From an uncultured Robinsoniella sp. (GTDB lineage: Bacteria; Bacillota; Clostridia; Lachnospirales; Lachnospiraceae): DNA of 28,377 nucleotides. The notes beneath the pieces are model-generated. The model did not search any database, was not told the origin of the DNA, and saw nothing but the letters and a program-made list of their open reading frames with translations. Position numbers and translations under genes: made by a program. Each line of letters begins with the position of its first letter. The stretch's first letter is position 1. The stretch spans positions 1 to 28,377 of the forward strand of contig UQGG01000072.1 in NCBI GenBank assembly GCA_900540475.1. The letters run 5' to 3'. Of this stretch, positions 1-6,746 are shown in pieces.

Positions 1-531
1 TGCCAGAATAAGACACCAAAGGATACGATTGGTAAATTAGGCTTAGCCATGATTGGCGGGGTGATCCCATGGCTGGCTGTAATTGCGGTAGTTGTCATTG
101 TGATCTTCTGGTTTATTCATAAATACACTGCTTTTGGGCGGATTATCGTTGCAATCGGTAGCAATGAAACAGCAGTAAAATTAGCGGGTATCCGTGTAAA
201 CCGTTATAAAATGTCCGTGTATGCCATTTCAGGAATCTGTGCAGCTATTGGCGGAATTATCGCATCCTCCAGGACTGCAATCGGGACACCCATCATTGGG
301 CAGGGGCTGGAACTGGATGCCATAGCAGCCTGTGTAATCGGAGGTGCCAGCCTCTCAGGCGGGGAGGGTTCCTGTATCAAAACCGTTGTGGGTGTACTGG
401 TACTGGCACTGATCAGTAATATTATGAATCTCCTTGCAGTTCCATCCTATCCCCAGGACATTATTAAAGGTATTATTATTATCATTTCTGTATTATTACA
501 GGGGCTTACCTCCAAAAATAAAACAGTTTAG
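1..531 (+). CDS. Ribose-type ABC transporter permease, C-terminal part (5' end outside window)
   Basis: The frame is open from base 1, so about 176 C-terminal residues of a longer protein are present. It is a very hydrophobic integral membrane protein with several predicted membrane helices. It carries features of the RbsC/BPD_transp_2 sugar permeases: the cytoplasmic segment FGRIIVAIGSNETAVKLAGI, followed by the ASLSGGEGS loop near residue 115 that precedes the last helices. This family forms the membrane channel of ribose/xylose/galactose-type importers with a double-domain ATPase and a lipoprotein binding protein; those partners would lie upstream, outside the window. The TAG stop (529-531) is the first three bases of a repeat-element end. 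A sugar kinase follows 93 bp later, which suggests import coupled to phosphorylation. The sugar cannot be read from the sequence. Confidence 0.9.
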   Translation, partial: CQNKTPKDTIGKLGLAMIGGVIPWLAVIAVVVIVIFWFIHKYTAFGRIIVAIGSNETAVKLAGIRVNRYKMSVYAISGICAAIGGIIASSRTAIGTPIIGQGLELDAIAACVIGGASLSGGEGSCIKTVVGVLVLALISNIMNLLAVPSYPQDIIKGIIIIISVLLQGLTSKNKTV

Positions 532-554
532 AGCGTGTTTTAATTGCTTTCTGA
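529..554 (+). repeat. Single end of a TIR-type small repeat element
   Basis: The sequence begins TAGAGCGTGTTTTAATTGCT and continues TTCTGA. This matches the inverted right end of the 164-bp element at 8131-8294 (TAGAGCCTGTTTGAAAAATG then CTTTCTGA) and of the short copy at 26076-26120. Its first three bases are the permease stop codon. No matching opposite end is visible before the kinase gene, so this looks like a one-ended remnant. Confidence 0.65.
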
Positions 555-556
555 AT

Positions 557-581
557 ATCGTACATCGTGTACGGATACGAT
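557..581 (+). promoter_or_regulatory. Nested inverted repeats ahead of the kinase gene
   Basis: Two palindromes overlap here: CGTACA-TCG-TGTACG (559-573) and ATCGTA...TACGAT (557-562 with 576-581). They lie between the repeat-element remnant and the kinase start. They could be an operator or a leader hairpin. There is no T-tract, so a terminator is unlikely. The function is not known. Confidence 0.35.
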
Positions 582-624
582 GACAGTAGTGTTTGGTGAA
601 TCGTTGGCAGAGAGGAGCAGTACA

Positions 625-2157
625 ATGAAAGATGTTTTACTGATGGCAGTGGATTTGGGCACCAGTTTTATAAAGGTAGGAGTTTATGATACGGAGAGCA
701 ATTGCATCACCGTGGAGACGGAACCGGTAAAGGATTACAGACCGGGTCCCGGCATATTTATCCAAAAGGGAGAAGAATTACTGGCTTCTGTAATTGCCTG
801 CATGAAGAAAGTGTGTGCAGCGCTGGATAAAAAGGCTGAGCTGATTGAAGCAATTGCCTTTACCGGACAGATGTCAGGGTTCATGGGGGTGGATGAGAAC
901 TGGAATGATATCACCACTTGGTCCTGCTCTCTGGACAACCGGTATATGCCTTATGCAGAAAAACAGATGGAAAAATTACGGGATCCGTTTTTGTGCATTG
1001 GCGGTACGAACTTTCCTCAGATGGCACCCAAATACCAGTGGTTCAAAACGGAATATCCGGGAGAGAGCAAAAAAATAGCTAAGTACTTGATGATCAGCGG
1101 ATATGTAATTGGAAAACTGGGGGATATCCCTATTGAAGATGCGGTTATAGACAGATCTTTTACCCAGTGGACCGGACTGGCGGATGTGCAAAATGACAGA
1201 TGGTCCCAGGAAATCTGCCGGGAAATCGGACTGGATGAAAAGTACCTGCCAAGAATTGTAAACTCCAACCACATTTGCGCAAATTTAAATAAAGAAATGG
1301 CGGCAGCCACCGGATTAAAGCCCGGAATTGTGTTAGTATCCGGTGCGGGAGATAAGCCTGCGGGCTGTCTGGGGGCAGGAATCGTAAATTACGGTGATAC
1401 GATATTTGAAGCGTCCTCTTATGGAGAGGTAAGCTGCTGCGTCAGCGAATACCGCCCGGACATGGATGAAAGGCGTCTGGATGTGATACCCTCCGCAATA
1501 CCGGGTGAATTTTATGCCACGCATTTTGCGGCTGGTTCCGGGATTACTTTAGACTGGTTTATGAATACTTTTGTAAAACATGGGGATATGGGGACGCGGG
1601 AAATATTCGCGGATATGGAACATAAAATGACCGCCATAGCGCCTGGATGCAACGGTCTGATGGGAATCGGACTGCTTGGGGGCAGTTCTATGCCGCTGGA
1701 TGGTACCCTTCGCGGTATGTGGATGGGATTTGACTGGAGCCATTCCAGGGAACATTTTTATAAAGCCTTATTAGAGAGCTTTACATATGACTTTACCCTG
1801 TCTATGCAGCGGATAGAGGAGCTGTATCCGGAGTATAAAACGGATCACGTCAGGATCATTGGAGGAGGCGCCAAGTCTCCGGTATGGACCCAGATGTGTG
1901 CAGATGTCCAGGGAAAGCGGTATGAAGTTCTGAATCGTGAAGATGCTGCTATGTGGGGCGCTGCAATTCTGGCTGGAAATGCCATCGGAGTGTTTCCGGA
2001 TTTAAAAGAAACTGCCTTAAATCACGTAAAGGTAAAACGTGTATTTCAGCCGGATCTTACAAAAAGAGAAGCGTATCTGCCTTATTTGCAATTATATAAG
2101 GATTATATAGTGGAGCTCCATGGTTTCTATGAGAGGATTGGGAAATTGTCAAATTGA
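625..2157 (+). CDS. FGGY-family carbohydrate kinase (xylulokinase-like)
   Basis: A 510-residue cytoplasmic kinase that would transfer phosphate from ATP to a sugar, ketose or polyol. The N-terminal ATPase-fold motif (AVDLGTSFIKVG, residues 8-19), the catalytic loop GAGDKPAGCLGAG with the likely base Asp about residue 243, and the C-terminal signature GGGAKSPVWTQMCADV (from about residue 413) are all present, and the length is normal for FGGY kinases. ATG 625 is chosen because GAGGAG stands at 610-616 with good spacing; the open frame extends upstream to 544 but has no ribosome site there. The gene lies after a sugar permease and before two zinc dehydrogenases. The substrate is uncertain: FGGY members act on xylulose, ribulose, erythritol, glycerol and others. 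Nearby polyol-type dehydrogenases favour a ketose or polyol. Confidence 0.88.
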   Translation: MKDVLLMAVDLGTSFIKVGVYDTESNCITVETEPVKDYRPGPGIFIQKGEELLASVIACMKKVCAALDKKAELIEAIAFTGQMSGFMGVDENWNDITTWSCSLDNRYMPYAEKQMEKLRDPFLCIGGTNFPQMAPKYQWFKTEYPGESKKIAKYLMISGYVIGKLGDIPIEDAVIDRSFTQWTGLADVQNDRWSQEICREIGLDEKYLPRIVNSNHICANLNKEMAAATGLKPGIVLVSGAGDKPAGCLGAGIVNYGDTIFEASSYGEVSCCVSEYRPDMDERRLDVIPSAIPGEFYATHFAAGSGITLDWFMNTFVKHGDMGTREIFADMEHKMTAIAPGCNGLMGIGLLGGSSMPLDGTLRGMWMGFDWSHSREHFYKALLESFTYDFTLSMQRIEELYPEYKTDHVRIIGGGAKSPVWTQMCADVQGKRYEVLNREDAAMWGAAILAGNAIGVFPDLKETALNHVKVKRVFQPDLTKREAYLPYLQLYKDYIVELHGFYERIGKLSN

Positions 2158-2291
2158 AAAAACTTCATTACTATCTATTGGTGCAGTACCGCAGACTTGT
2201 CAGCGGTATACAGGGGTATAAGTTTGAAAGAAAATTAAGACAAAGAAAGGAAGCCACGGTTTTATTCTTTCAAATTATTTTATAGTGGCAG

Positions 2292-2313
2292 TATTGCAGG
2301 TAAGCCTGCAATA
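2292..2313 (+). promoter_or_regulatory. Perfect 9-bp hairpin just upstream of a dehydrogenase start
   Basis: TATTGCAGG-TAAG-CCTGCAATA forms a 9-bp stem with a 4-base loop, ending 16 bases before ATG 2330. There is no T-tract. It includes the only purine-rich AGG upstream of the start, so it could affect ribosome access or mark a processing site. The 172-bp gap it lies in also holds a weaker inverted repeat (TACCGC...GCGGTA, about 2187-2208). Confidence 0.4.
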
Positions 2314-2329
2314 TGCAGTGGGTATAGAT

Positions 2330-3409
2330 ATGGCTAAGACTGTAAAAACAATGAAAGCACTGGTTGTTTACGGAAAAAATGATTATCGCCTGGAAGCAGA
2401 TTATCCGGTACCGGATCTGAAGAAAGGGGAGGTACTAATTAAAGTGGAAGCCTGCGGCGTGTGCGCAAGCGACATTAAAAACTGGCATGGAGCACAAGGG
2501 TATTGGGGCGATGGTACCTCAGAGCCCTGGGTAAAGACGCCGTTTATTCCCGGACATGAATTTGTGGGGGAAGTTGTGGAGGTGGCAGAAGATTACCAGG
2601 GAAGTGCAAAAATCGGAGACCGGATTACCGGGGAGCAGATCGTACCCTGCAATGAATGCATGTTCTGCAAAACCGGACATTACTGGATGTGTGACAAAGC
2701 GGATATCTTCGGATTCCGATCCAACGTAAATGGTGCCATGGCGGAGTATATGGTGCTGCCGGAAAAAACAAGAATTTATCAGATTCCAAAGGATCTGGAA
2801 TTGGAAAAGGCAGTTTTAATCGAACCATACAGCTGTGCAAAACATGCAGTGGACCGTGCGGATATCTCCAATACCGATGTGGTTGTAATATCTGGAGTGG
2901 GAACTCTGGGACTGGCGATGGTCAATTATGCCAGGCTTCGAAGACCTAAGAAGCTCATCGCAATTGATATGAAGGAAGAACGCCTTGAGATAGCAAAAAA
3001 ATTTGGAGCGGATATCTGCCTGAATCCGGCGCAGTGTGATGTGGTAAAAGAGATTCAGAATATGACAAATGGTTATGGATGTGATATTTATATCGAAGCA
3101 ACGGGTCATCCCTCCAGTGTACAGCAGGGACTGGATGCCATCCGAAAATTAGGCAGATTTATAGAATTCAGCGTATTTGGGCAAAAAGTAAGCGTTGACT
3201 GGTCTGTAATCGGAGATGGAAAAGAACTGGATATCCTGGGTGCCCATCTGGGACCGTACTGCTTTGATGTGGTGACGGAATGGATCGCAGATAATACCAT
3301 TTATACGGATGGCGTGGTAACCCACACATTTTCATTGGATCAATGGCAGACTGCTTTTGAGCAGAATGCAAAAGGAGACGGATCCCTTAAGGTGGTTATA
3401 AAACCGTGA
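2330..3409 (+). CDS. Zinc-dependent medium-chain dehydrogenase (polyol dehydrogenase type)
   Basis: A 359-residue cytoplasmic MDR-family dehydrogenase, expected to oxidise a secondary alcohol of a sugar or polyol. Visible motifs are the catalytic zinc Cys in CGVCASDIKNW, the GHEF motif, the structural zinc cluster CNECMFCKTGHYWMC (C-x2-C-x2-C-x7-C), the Rossmann loop GVGTLGL and an acidic residue (AIDMKEERL) that favours NAD+ over NADP+. By general resemblance it belongs with sorbitol/threitol/erythritol-type dehydrogenases; I cannot fix the substrate. The start is uncertain: ATG 2330, ATG 2351 and a GTG at 2285 all lack a clear Shine-Dalgarno, and a hairpin lies directly upstream. It is followed 17 bp later by the cupin gene, so the two are probably co-transcribed. 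Confidence 0.88.
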   Translation: MAKTVKTMKALVVYGKNDYRLEADYPVPDLKKGEVLIKVEACGVCASDIKNWHGAQGYWGDGTSEPWVKTPFIPGHEFVGEVVEVAEDYQGSAKIGDRITGEQIVPCNECMFCKTGHYWMCDKADIFGFRSNVNGAMAEYMVLPEKTRIYQIPKDLELEKAVLIEPYSCAKHAVDRADISNTDVVVISGVGTLGLAMVNYARLRRPKKLIAIDMKEERLEIAKKFGADICLNPAQCDVVKEIQNMTNGYGCDIYIEATGHPSSVQQGLDAIRKLGRFIEFSVFGQKVSVDWSVIGDGKELDILGAHLGPYCFDVVTEWIADNTIYTDGVVTHTFSLDQWQTAFEQNAKGDGSLKVVIKP

Positions 3410-3426
3410 TGATGGAGGAAGCAAAG

Positions 3427-3951
3427 ATGATTACAGTTCAGGCAGAGCAGTTAAGCAAAGAGAATTTTGAAATATACGGACAGTACCACAATATGTGTTC
3501 GGATGATGGCGCATGTTTTGGAGATCAGAATTTCACCTTTTACAGAGACAGCATCCGCATGGTGCCCCCGGTATCAGCACTGGCATTTTCAACCCTTCTG
3601 GTGGAAAGGTCGGTACATTTTATGGTTCCGGCACTGGAATATCACGACCATACAGCAGAAATCATGATGCCTATGGATGATGACACTGTATTGTGTCTTG
3701 CACCTGCGGGTAATACCGAAAGGCCGGATACAGAGGCATTACGGGCATTTTTGATACCCTGCGGCACTATGATCCACTTAAATCCCGGTACCTGGCATTA
3801 CATGCCCCAGCCCCTTTATAAGGAAGAGGTTCATGTTCTGATTGTACTTCCGGAGCGGACTTATCACAATGACCTGACCGCGGTAAACTTTGAAGGGGAT
3901 AACTTATTAACAGTTAAAACAGGAGGAGATCATGAAAGCGTTTGTTTATAA
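3427..3951 (+). CDS. Ureidoglycolate-lyase-like cupin protein
   Basis: A 174-residue soluble protein with an AllA/ureidoglycolate-lyase-like cupin pattern: an early FST/ERS strand region, EIMMPMDDDT in the middle, then FLIPCGTMIHLNPGTWHYMPQP, where the GTWH motif is typical of the family. ATG 3427 is chosen because GGAGG (3414-3418) lies 8 bases upstream; three in-frame ATG codons at 3406-3414 are badly placed. It overlaps the next dehydrogenase gene by 20 bp. No other purine or allantoin genes are nearby, so ureidoglycolate is probably not the substrate. In this setting it may be a sugar-acid lyase, isomerase or epimerase-like enzyme. The family is fairly sure, the reaction is not. Confidence 0.7.
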   Translation: MITVQAEQLSKENFEIYGQYHNMCSDDGACFGDQNFTFYRDSIRMVPPVSALAFSTLLVERSVHFMVPALEYHDHTAEIMMPMDDDTVLCLAPAGNTERPDTEALRAFLIPCGTMIHLNPGTWHYMPQPLYKEEVHVLIVLPERTYHNDLTAVNFEGDNLLTVKTGGDHESVCL

Positions 3952-4969
3952 CGGGGAGAAAAATTTCTGTATAGAGGACAGGGAAAAACCATCTGCATCA
4001 AAAGATTCAGCAGTGATTAAAATAGAAGCGGCATCTATTTGCGGAACAGATGTAAGGACCTTTGCCAATGGAAATCCCAAGATCAATCCGGGCAGGATTA
4101 TCGGGCACGAGTGCTGCGGAACAATTGTGGAGATCGGTGCAAATGTAAGCGGATTTTCCCTTGGAGACCGGGTTCAGATTGCCCCCGCTATCGGGTGCGG
4201 AGAATGCAGGCCCTGTCAAAAAGGTCACACAAATATGTGCGATCATCTGAGAACAATCGGTTTTGAATTTGACGGTGTATTTGCAGAGTACATGGAGATA
4301 CCCGGGGATGCATTCAGACAGGGAAATGTGAATAAGGTGCCGGGGAATGTCACGTCAAATGAAGCGGCTCTGGCAGAGCCAATGGCATGTGCCCTAAATG
4401 CACAGCAAATCTGTAATATCAGAGAAGGGGATACCGTAGCGGTATTTGGTTCCGGGTTCATTGGCTGTTCCCATGCAGAACTGGCATTTGCGGCGGGGGC
4501 TGCTAAGGTTATGATGATGGAAGTTTCGGATTTTCGCATCCGTGAGGCGCGGGAATTAATACCCGGGATTATTGTGATCAATTCCAGGACGGAAAACTGC
4601 TATGACCGGATTATGGAAGAAACAGACGGCAACGGGGCAGATGTGGTCATCACGGCATGTTCTGTTGGGATGGTTCATACGGATGCGCTGAAAATAGCCG
4701 CAAAACACGGACGAATCAGCCTGTTTGGAGGAATACCGGGAGATGGGAAGGGATTTTTGGACTCAAACGATATCCATTACAAAGAACTGGGAGTTTTTGG
4801 CGTTCATGCCTCTACCAGCAGCCAGAACAGAGAGATTCTGGAGAAAATCGCAAAAAGGCAGCTGCAGCCGGAAAAGTATATCACCAGAGAATATCCCTTG
4901 GAAGAAATAATGGAGGCTTTTGAACACTTAAAGAGCGGTCAGATATTGAAGGCAATTATCCATCCATAG
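3932..4969 (+). CDS. Zinc-dependent medium-chain dehydrogenase, second copy
   Basis: A 345-residue MDR dehydrogenase clearly different in sequence from the one at 2330. It keeps the catalytic zinc Cys (ASICGTDVRTF), GHECCG, the structural zinc cluster CGECRPCQKGHTNMC, the Rossmann motif GSGFIG, and an acidic residue (MEVSDFR) suited to NAD+. The start ATG 3932 has an AGGAGG at 3921-3926 inside the end of the cupin gene, with a 20-bp overlap, so translation of the two is probably coupled. It resembles threonine/sorbitol/L-iditol-type dehydrogenases. No terminator was seen after it; the next gene has its own promoter 80 bp downstream. Two distinct dehydrogenases in one operon suggest two oxidation steps, or oxidation and epimerisation via a keto intermediate. 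Confidence 0.88.
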   Translation: MKAFVYNGEKNFCIEDREKPSASKDSAVIKIEAASICGTDVRTFANGNPKINPGRIIGHECCGTIVEIGANVSGFSLGDRVQIAPAIGCGECRPCQKGHTNMCDHLRTIGFEFDGVFAEYMEIPGDAFRQGNVNKVPGNVTSNEAALAEPMACALNAQQICNIREGDTVAVFGSGFIGCSHAELAFAAGAAKVMMMEVSDFRIREARELIPGIIVINSRTENCYDRIMEETDGNGADVVITACSVGMVHTDALKIAAKHGRISLFGGIPGDGKGFLDSNDIHYKELGVFGVHASTSSQNREILEKIAKRQLQPEKYITREYPLEEIMEAFEHLKSGQILKAIIHP

Positions 4970-5029
4970 AGATGTCTTCAAAATTTGCCAGATCACGCGA
5001 GAATTCATTTAAGAATACACACCTATAGG

Positions 5030-5067
5030 ACAACGCATATAAGCTGTTGACTTTAAATATGCGTTGT
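5030..5067 (+). promoter_or_regulatory. 11-bp inverted-repeat operator over the tpiA-deoC promoter
   Basis: ACAACGCATAT (5030-5040) and ATATGCGTTGT (5057-5067) are perfect inverted copies separated by 16 bases. The right arm lies inside the -35/-10 spacer of the promoter at 5047-5075, so a protein bound here would block it. There is no T-tract, which argues against a terminator. The SorC/DeoR-type regulator encoded at 8434 is the obvious candidate; its own promoter carries a related but shorter inverted repeat with ATAT inner ends. Confidence 0.65.
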
Positions 5068-5075
5068 GTTATTAT
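5047..5075 (+). promoter_or_regulatory. Sigma-A promoter of the tpiA-deoC-dehydrogenase-BMC operon
   Basis: TTGACT (5047-5052), a 17-base spacer, then TATTAT (5070-5075); a TATAAT also starts at 5073. The predicted start is near 5082, giving a leader of about 55 bases. The overlapping inverted repeat suggests repression when the inducer is absent. Confidence 0.7.
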
Positions 5076-5136
5076 AATTTTAGAGTAACATAATTTACTA
5101 CATCATGAACATATGTAAATAGAAAGCTGTGGACAG

Positions 5137-5922
5137 ATGATAAATCAGGCAGAATTAGAAAAAATAATCCGTGAGACTATCCGGAGATATCAGAAAAAAA
5201 GGCTGATCGTTGCAGTTAACTGGAAGATGAATATGACAATTGCTGAGGGAAGAAAATTTTTAGAGGAATTAAGAGATATTCCTGATGTCCCCCTTGTTAT
5301 TTTTCCTCCTTTTACAACGTTAGCAGGATTGGCAGAAGAATTTACCAAGAGGAATATCCTGACTGGGGCGCAGAACTTCCATGATCAGCTGGGAGGTGCA
5401 TTTACCGGAGAAATATCCATTCCCATGCTGCAGGAGCTGGGATGTACCTATTTGATGGCAGGTCATTCCGAACGGAGGGTATACAATTATGAGTCTGACG
5501 AGGAAATCAACCGAAAAGTTCTTGCCGCGGCAAAGGCTTCTATGAAGATTATGCTCTGTATCGGAGAGAGCCAGAAGGAACGTCAGGAGGGCATTTGGAA
5601 AGAAACGCTTCGAAACCAGCTGCTGAAAGATCTTGAAAGACTGCCCAAAGAGGCGGTTTCAAAAGTACATATCGCTTATGAGCCTGTATGGGCGATCGGA
5701 ACAGGCGTAAGCGCATCATCAGATGAGATTCATGAAACTCATGTATATTTAAAAGGTGTAATCCGGGAGATATTAGGCGTTGAAGTGCCCACACTCTATG
5801 GCGGCAGTGTAAATGAAAAAAATGCAGCAGCCATAGGCAAGATCCCATCTGTAGATGGATTTTTAATCGGAAGTGCAGGGATTCATGCAGAAAAATTAAA
5901 CTATATTCAAGAGTGTGTCTGA
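5137..5922 (+). CDS. tpiA: Triosephosphate isomerase with N-terminal encapsulation-peptide-like helix
   Basis: A 261-residue TIM-barrel enzyme, by family converting glyceraldehyde 3-phosphate and dihydroxyacetone phosphate. All key residues are present: Asn28 and Lys30 in VNWKMN, His110 in AGHSERR, Glu182 in AYEPVWAIGTG, and the phosphate-binding GGSVN near the end. Compared with normal enzymes, where NWK lies around residue 10, there are about 18 extra N-terminal residues (NQAELEKIIRETIRRYQ) with the amphipathic pattern of BMC cargo-targeting peptides. ATG 5137 is the only start before the motif; its ribosome site is weak. It is first in the operon with deoC and a shell gene. TIM-family homologues also act as L-erythrulose-1-phosphate isomerases in erythritol pathways, so a tetrulose phosphate is an alternative substrate. 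Confidence 0.92.
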   Translation: MINQAELEKIIRETIRRYQKKRLIVAVNWKMNMTIAEGRKFLEELRDIPDVPLVIFPPFTTLAGLAEEFTKRNILTGAQNFHDQLGGAFTGEISIPMLQELGCTYLMAGHSERRVYNYESDEEINRKVLAAAKASMKIMLCIGESQKERQEGIWKETLRNQLLKDLERLPKEAVSKVHIAYEPVWAIGTGVSASSDEIHETHVYLKGVIREILGVEVPTLYGGSVNEKNAAAIGKIPSVDGFLIGSAGIHAEKLNYIQECV

Positions 5923-5975
5923 AAATTACATGCTCTGGAGTATATGATAATATATTAGGAAGAGAGGACATACAT

Positions 5976-6728
5976 ATGGAAATGGAACAGTTGGTTGCAA
6001 AAATTGCAGATGAGATTTTGAGAAAGCTGGAAATCCAGGGGGGGTTAAAACCTGCTCCCTCCGGTTCCGTAGCAGGTATGATAGACCATACGCTGCTGAA
6101 ACAGGATGCAAGCGAAGAACAGATCAAAAAGTTATGTGAGGAAGCGAAAGAAAATCATTTTTGTTCGGTATGCATTAACCCGGGATACGTTCCCCTTTGT
6201 TATGATCTGCTGAGAGGGACAGGGGTAAAAGTGTGCACCGTCATCGGATTTCCACTGGGTGCCACCACTACGAAATCCAAAGTTTTTGAAGCAAATGAAG
6301 CCATTGAAAACGGAGCGAACGAAGTGGACATGGTCATCAATGTGGGGAAAGTAAAATCAGAAGACTGGAACTTTGTAAAAAAAGATATTTCAGACGTAGT
6401 GACTGCCGTTCATGGCAGGGCAATTGTAAAAGTAATCCTTGAGACCTGTCTGCTTACCGAAGAAGAGATTGTACATGTATGCCGGATTTGCAAAGAGGCA
6501 GGTGCAGATTTTGTTAAGACATCCACAGGGTTTTCTACCGGAGGGGCTACCGCAGCACACGTGGCACTTATGAGAAAAACGGTGGGCAATGAGATGGGTG
6601 TAAAAGCTTCCGGCGGAGTGAAGAGTGCAGAGACAGCCAGGGAAATGATTGCGGCAGGTGCAACGAGGCTGGGTACCAGTTCCGGTATTGCAATCATAAA
6701 TGGTCTGACCGGAACCAGTAACTATTAA
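5976..6728 (+). CDS. deoC: Deoxyribose-phosphate aldolase with N-terminal encapsulation-peptide-like extension
   Basis: A 250-residue class I aldolase of the DeoC family, which cleaves 2-deoxyribose 5-phosphate to glyceraldehyde 3-phosphate and acetaldehyde. Seen in sequence: MIDHTLLKQ, VCTVIGFPLGATTTKSK, NEVDMVINVG, the Schiff-base Lys181 in FVKTSTGFSTGGAT and Lys210 in VKASGGVKS. The core starts near residue 35; the first 21 residues (EQLVAKIADEILRKLEI) form an amphipathic helix, followed by a flexible GGLKPAPSGS linker, the usual layout of BMC cargo proteins. ATG 5976 has GAGAGGA 7 bases upstream. The product glyceraldehyde 3-phosphate is the substrate of the isomerase encoded just before it, and acetaldehyde is a typical volatile intermediate held in microcompartments. 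Confidence 0.95.
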   Translation: MEMEQLVAKIADEILRKLEIQGGLKPAPSGSVAGMIDHTLLKQDASEEQIKKLCEEAKENHFCSVCINPGYVPLCYDLLRGTGVKVCTVIGFPLGATTTKSKVFEANEAIENGANEVDMVINVGKVKSEDWNFVKKDISDVVTAVHGRAIVKVILETCLLTEEEIVHVCRICKEAGADFVKTSTGFSTGGATAAHVALMRKTVGNEMGVKASGGVKSAETAREMIAAGATRLGTSSGIAIINGLTGTSNY

Positions 6729-6746
6729 AGGAGAGGAGTGAAGGAA

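Noticed and set aside
3932..3946. cre-like CcpA site (TGAAAGCGTTTGTT)
   Set aside because: It is the first codons of a dehydrogenase gene, differs from the consensus at a conserved position and is not near a promoter; probably chance.
5030..5080. Terminator for the upstream dehydrogenase operon
   Set aside because: The inverted repeat is strong, but it overlaps a good promoter and is followed by TTATTATAATTTT rather than a real T-tract, so an operator is the better reading.
5549..6127. 192-codon open frame on the - strand
   Set aside because: It lies opposite the conserved isomerase and aldolase genes, spans their junction, and its protein has no recognisable family pattern.
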